This document shows positions 21,960 through 23,480 of a stretch of 23,480 nucleotides of DNA, in pieces; positions within the stretch are counted from its first letter, which is position 1, and each line of letters opens with the position of its first letter. Position numbers and translations under genes: made by a program. Below the pieces are notes generated by a model, which saw only the letters and a program-made list of their open reading frames with translations, did not search any database and had not been told where the DNA came from. The DNA is from Ruminococcaceae bacterium UBA1691 (GTDB lineage: Bacteria; Bacillota; Clostridia; Oscillospirales; Acutalibacteraceae), in NCBI GenBank assembly GCA_002320555.1, contig DCJV01000076.1:1-23480 (forward strand), in the 5' to 3' direction.

Positions 21960-22170
21960 ACCCAACACATTCTTTTAGAGAGCTTGACTCTGCCGGCGGA
22001 CTGCAGACCTCCCGGCCTATATGGGCTGGAAGAAGGGAGCGAGAACCCGGTGGGAAAGCACTCACCTGCTTATTAAGGCAGGTTATTAATCGCCGTTCCC
22101 GGCATGGCGGGGATTCTGTGCCAAACGAGCCCTTCGGTCACAAGATGATTGAAGGGCTTTTTGTTTTGTA
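21960..22170 (+). ncRNA. Structured RNA candidate, possibly 6S RNA
   Basis: A GC-rich, ORF-poor stretch between the DUF1292 and MreB-type genes that ends in a clear terminator. Local hairpins are visible: CTCCC...GGGAG enclosing a GGCC/GGCT pair (about 22008-22039), ACCTGC/GCAGGT (about 22067-22085), and CTCTGCC able to pair with GGCGGGG across the whole interval (about 21989 with 22106). A long rod closed by distant pairing with a hairpin in the 3' half is the 6S RNA plan, and the CTCACCT...AAGG part recalls the E. coli molecule. The 5' end is not defined, and a leader or riboswitch is an alternative. Confidence 0.4.
22128..22162 (+). terminator. Terminator of the RNA candidate
   Basis: AGCCCTTC (22128-22135) pairs perfectly with GAAGGGCT (22151-22158), followed by TTTTTGTTTT. 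Confidence 0.9.
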
Positions 22171-22191
22171 GTCTCATTCGACAGATCCCAT

Positions 22192-22218
22192 TTGACAAAT
22201 GCTGATGTTTCGTATACT
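22192..22218 (+). promoter_or_regulatory. Promoter of the MreB-family gene
   Basis: TTGACA (22192-22197) and TATACT (22213-22218); the 15-base spacer is shorter than ideal. Confidence 0.6.
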
Positions 22219-22266
22219 CTAGTACGGATAACATGATTACAAGGAAGACAGTTTGGAGGTGAGGAC

Positions 22267-23304
22267 ATGTTCGGATTGGGCGTTGGGATTGATCTTGGTA
22301 CAAGCTCCGTCATGATTTACGTAGAGGGCAAGGGCATCGTCCTGACAGAGCCCTCTGTGATCGCCTGTGATAAGACCGAGGACGGCAAGATGATTGCCGT
22401 GGGCGAATCTGCTTACCGAATGATCGGGCGCAACCCGGATTCTATTTCCGTAATCCGCCCTTTGAAAGATGGCGTCGTCTCTGATTTCCCTATGACGGAA
22501 AAAATGCTACAGCATTATATTCAAAAGATCTGCGGAAACCGTATTTTCAAGCCGCACGTCATCGTCTGCATGCCCAGCTCCGTAACCAATCTGGAGAAAC
22601 GGACGATTCTTGACGTTGTCACGGCATCTGGCGCCGGTATGGCCTGCCTGATCGAAGAACCGCTCGCCGCAGCCATCGGCGCGGGAATCGACATTCACCA
22701 CCCTTACGGCACGATGATCGTCGATATGGGCGGCGGCACCACGGACATCGCGGTCATCACCATGGGGAGCATCGCAATTTCCGGCTCCGTCAGGATTGCG
22801 GGCAATGAATTTGACGAAGCGATCATGCGCTATGTGAAAACCTATAAAAACGTTACCATCGGCGAACGGACAGCGGAGGAAATCAAAAAGCAGATCGGCT
22901 GCGCTTACGTCCGGGAAGAAGAAGTGGCGATGATTGCCAAGGGCAAAAACTATATCACCGGAATGCCGGAAAGCTTTGAAATCTCCTCTACAGAGGTTTA
23001 TGAAGCAATCAGCGATCTGCTCGACGATCTGTTGGAAGCGGTGCGCAGCATTCTTGAAGTTACGCCGCCCGAGCTTGTGGGCGATATTGCAACGCAGGGC
23101 ATTGTTCTGACCGGCGGCGGCGCATTGCTGTACGGCATGGACACGATGATGCAAAAGCGCACGGGAATCCGCGCCCGCATGGCGGACGATCCGCTCCACT
23201 GCGTCGTGAAGGGTACTGGTGTCGCCCTGAAGAACATGAACGTCCTGGCGGACAATGGTTATATTTTTAAATCACGCGAAGAAATTATTGGTATTAAGGA
23301 TTAA
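22267..23304 (+). CDS. mreB: MreB/Mbl-family rod-shape protein
   Basis: A 345-residue bacterial actin that forms membrane-bound filaments guiding sidewall peptidoglycan synthesis. The phosphate-1 loop GIDLGTSS is at the N-terminus, phosphate-2 is VDMGGGTTDIAVI and the adenosine motif is GIVLTGGGALLYG; all are intact, and the length is normal. The N-terminal MFGLG is a plausible membrane-contact end. There are no mreC/mreD genes next to it in view, so it is more likely an Mbl-type paralog than the gene of the classic mreBCD cluster. GGAGGTGAGG precedes the ATG, with its own promoter and an RNA terminator upstream. Confidence 0.94.
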   Translation: MFGLGVGIDLGTSSVMIYVEGKGIVLTEPSVIACDKTEDGKMIAVGESAYRMIGRNPDSISVIRPLKDGVVSDFPMTEKMLQHYIQKICGNRIFKPHVIVCMPSSVTNLEKRTILDVVTASGAGMACLIEEPLAAAIGAGIDIHHPYGTMIVDMGGGTTDIAVITMGSIAISGSVRIAGNEFDEAIMRYVKTYKNVTIGERTAEEIKKQIGCAYVREEEVAMIAKGKNYITGMPESFEISSTEVYEAISDLLDDLLEAVRSILEVTPPELVGDIATQGIVLTGGGALLYGMDTMMQKRTGIRARMADDPLHCVVKGTGVALKNMNVLADNGYIFKSREEIIGIKD

Positions 23305-23320
23305 AACAGAGGATAAATAG

Positions 23321-23356
23321 AGGGCGCGCTGCAAAATACATTTTGCAACGCGCCCT
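23321..23356 (+). terminator. Long hairpin after the MreB-family gene
   Basis: A 16-bp stem (23321-23336 with 23341-23356, one mismatch) with a 4-base loop, 16 bases after the stop codon. No T run follows, so it may act as a transcript-protecting or bidirectional hairpin. The rest to 23480 shows no supported feature. Confidence 0.6.
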
Positions 23357-23480
23357 TCAGCTTGTCGAAAACAGAAACAGCTTTCGGCAAGATACACAAA
23401 ACAGCACCCGGAAGAACCGCTTCGACGCTCAAAAGAATTTTAGTAAAGAGTTAAGAAACGGGAACGCCGATGCAAGAGAA

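Noticed and set aside
23470..23480. Possible ATG of a following gene at the window edge
   Set aside because: Only a few codons are visible and no good ribosome site precedes it.

Overview
The window reads as chromosome of a Gram-positive, probably spore-forming Clostridia, most likely of the Oscillospiraceae/Ruminococcaceae type. Supporting signs are the YlmC/YmxH sporulation-family protein, DUF1292 and MreB-family genes, strong AGGAGG ribosome sites, consensus sigma-A promoters, and a small mobilizable element of the kind common in gut Firmicutes. The species cannot be fixed from the sequence alone.

Left edge (1-1.27 kb): the end of a nitroreductase gene and a patatin-like phospholipase with a terminator. 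Next comes a mobile island of about 5.9 kb (about 1332-7276). It carries a tyrosine integrase, an XRE-type regulator, an excisionase-like protein, a MobA/MobL-type relaxase, a cargo operon (PadR regulator, DUF2812 membrane protein, small Cys-rich KTR protein) and TnpV. A short core direct repeat and a longer arm-type repeat lie at both ends. Five copies of a 13-bp motif sit at the regulator, excisionase and relaxase promoters, suggesting one switch controls excision and mobilization.

7.4-8.4 kb: a NUDIX hydrolase and the initiator tRNA-fMet, with promoter and terminator. 8.4-15.7 kb: a long leftward run of tightly packed, often overlapping genes, with a promoter at 15.65 kb and a terminator at 8.37 kb. 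In transcription order they are thymidylate kinase, DUF2156, GNAT acetyltransferase, DJ-1/PfpI, 5-formyl-THF cyclo-ligase, MltG transglycosylase, U32 peptidase-family protein and a two-domain acyltransferase. Divergent from this are a cupin gene and an unusual 468-residue tandem ThyX-like protein whose two halves keep complementary parts of the ThyX signature.

17.7-20.7 kb: a YlmC/YmxH gene and a D-2-hydroxyacid dehydrogenase bracketed by two related TA-flanked palindromic repeats (96 and 240 bp, MITE-like). A ricin-B-type lectin protein with a Lys/Ala-rich tail follows; its last codons run into a decayed IS256-family transposase. 20.7-21.5 kb is mostly non-coding, with a strong leftward promoter and a possible very short ORF. 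The right edge holds a DUF1292 gene, a structured RNA candidate (possibly 6S RNA) with a clear terminator, and an MreB/Mbl-family gene.

Most interesting: the multi-promoter operator family in the island, the complementary tandem ThyX protein, the MITE pair (one supplying a stop codon) and the lectin/IS256 fusion end.
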